Source: Tannerella sp. (lineage in GTDB: Bacteria > Bacteroidota > Bacteroidia > Bacteroidales > Tannerellaceae). Taken from it: DNA of 6,847 nucleotides. The notes under the pieces were generated by a model. That model was given only the letters and a program-made list of their open reading frames with translations, was not told the DNA's origin and searched no databases. Where the stretch lies: the NCBI GenBank assembly GCA_031268395.1, contig JAIRXI010000255.1:1-6847 (forward strand), given 5' to 3'. The position numbers and the translations under genes were made by a program. Positions 6,780 to 6,847 of this stretch are shown here, piece by piece. Each line of letters starts with the position of its first letter. Positions within the stretch are counted from its first letter, which is position 1.

Positions 6780-6847
6780 CTTGAAAAAGTGAGGGAACTG
6801 ATTGCCTTGCGCGATCAGGCGCGGCTGGGTGGCGGCGAAAAAGCCAT
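6768..6847 (+). CDS. mmdA: Methylmalonyl-CoA decarboxylase alpha / carboxyltransferase subunit (5' part only)
   Basis: Only the first 26 codons are in the window: MSNQLEKVRELIALRDQAR, then LGGGEKA. The segment LRDQARLGGGEKA is the start of the biotin-dependent acyl-CoA carboxyltransferase family (MmdA, PccB and related, usually a little over 500 residues). In Bacteroidales a gene with this beginning commonly follows mce and encodes the carboxyltransferase of methylmalonyl-CoA decarboxylase or propionyl-CoA carboxylase, which forms or consumes propionyl-CoA. The two activities cannot be told apart from this fragment; downstream biotin-carrier and membrane subunits would decide. The ATG at 6768 gives the typical N terminus. 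It is 43 nt after mce with no terminator, so the two are probably co-transcribed. The gene runs off the window edge. Confidence 0.82.
   Translation, partial: MSNQLEKVRELIALRDQARLGGGEKA

Overview
The window reads as ordinary chromosome from a member of the Bacteroidota, most likely Bacteroidales. Four things point there. Start sites lack strong Shine-Dalgarno sequences and have A-rich leaders. Three perfect TAnnTTTG boxes, the Bacteroides-type -7 promoter element, lie upstream of genes. The proteins resemble Bacteroidales orthologues, notably the long L25/Ctc protein and the exported GH2 enzyme. The last two genes open a methylmalonyl-CoA/propionate locus typical of the group. Coding DNA is fairly GC-rich and intergenic DNA is AT-rich.

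Layout, left to right. Positions 1-104 hold a promoter and leader for pnp (105-2294, +), a full-length polynucleotide phosphorylase. After 51 nt with no visible terminator or convincing promoter comes an exported glycoside hydrolase family 2 enzyme (2346-4160, +). A strong intrinsic terminator (4181-4220) closes this block. Facing it on the minus strand is a three-gene translation-quality cluster, transcribed rplY (6059-5403), pth (5289-4726), then an Hsp15-like S4-domain protein (4704-4282). An intrinsic terminator with a GCAA-capped hairpin sits between rplY and pth. A 254-nt divergent intergenic region (6060-6313) carries a promoter-like box for rplY on the minus strand and one for mce on the plus strand. 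mce (6314-6724, +) encodes methylmalonyl-CoA epimerase. It is followed by the first 26 codons of a biotin-dependent carboxyltransferase, probably the methylmalonyl-CoA decarboxylase alpha subunit (6768 to the window edge).

Functionally there are three units: RNA turnover (PNPase) joined to a probably unrelated periplasmic sugar hydrolase; a ribosome and peptidyl-tRNA maintenance group (5S-rRNA-binding L25, peptidyl-tRNA hydrolase, 50S-binding Hsp15-like protein); and the succinate-to-propionate branch (epimerase plus decarboxylase/carboxylase).

I see no mobile element, CRISPR array, tRNA, rRNA or clear novel defence-type system. The points most worth a second look are small: an imperfect 31-nt-spaced duplication of the mmdA start region that creates an Asn-rich 12-codon mini-ORF, an insertion in the 5S-binding domain of L25, the rplY/pth terminator, and the pnp-GH2 pairing.
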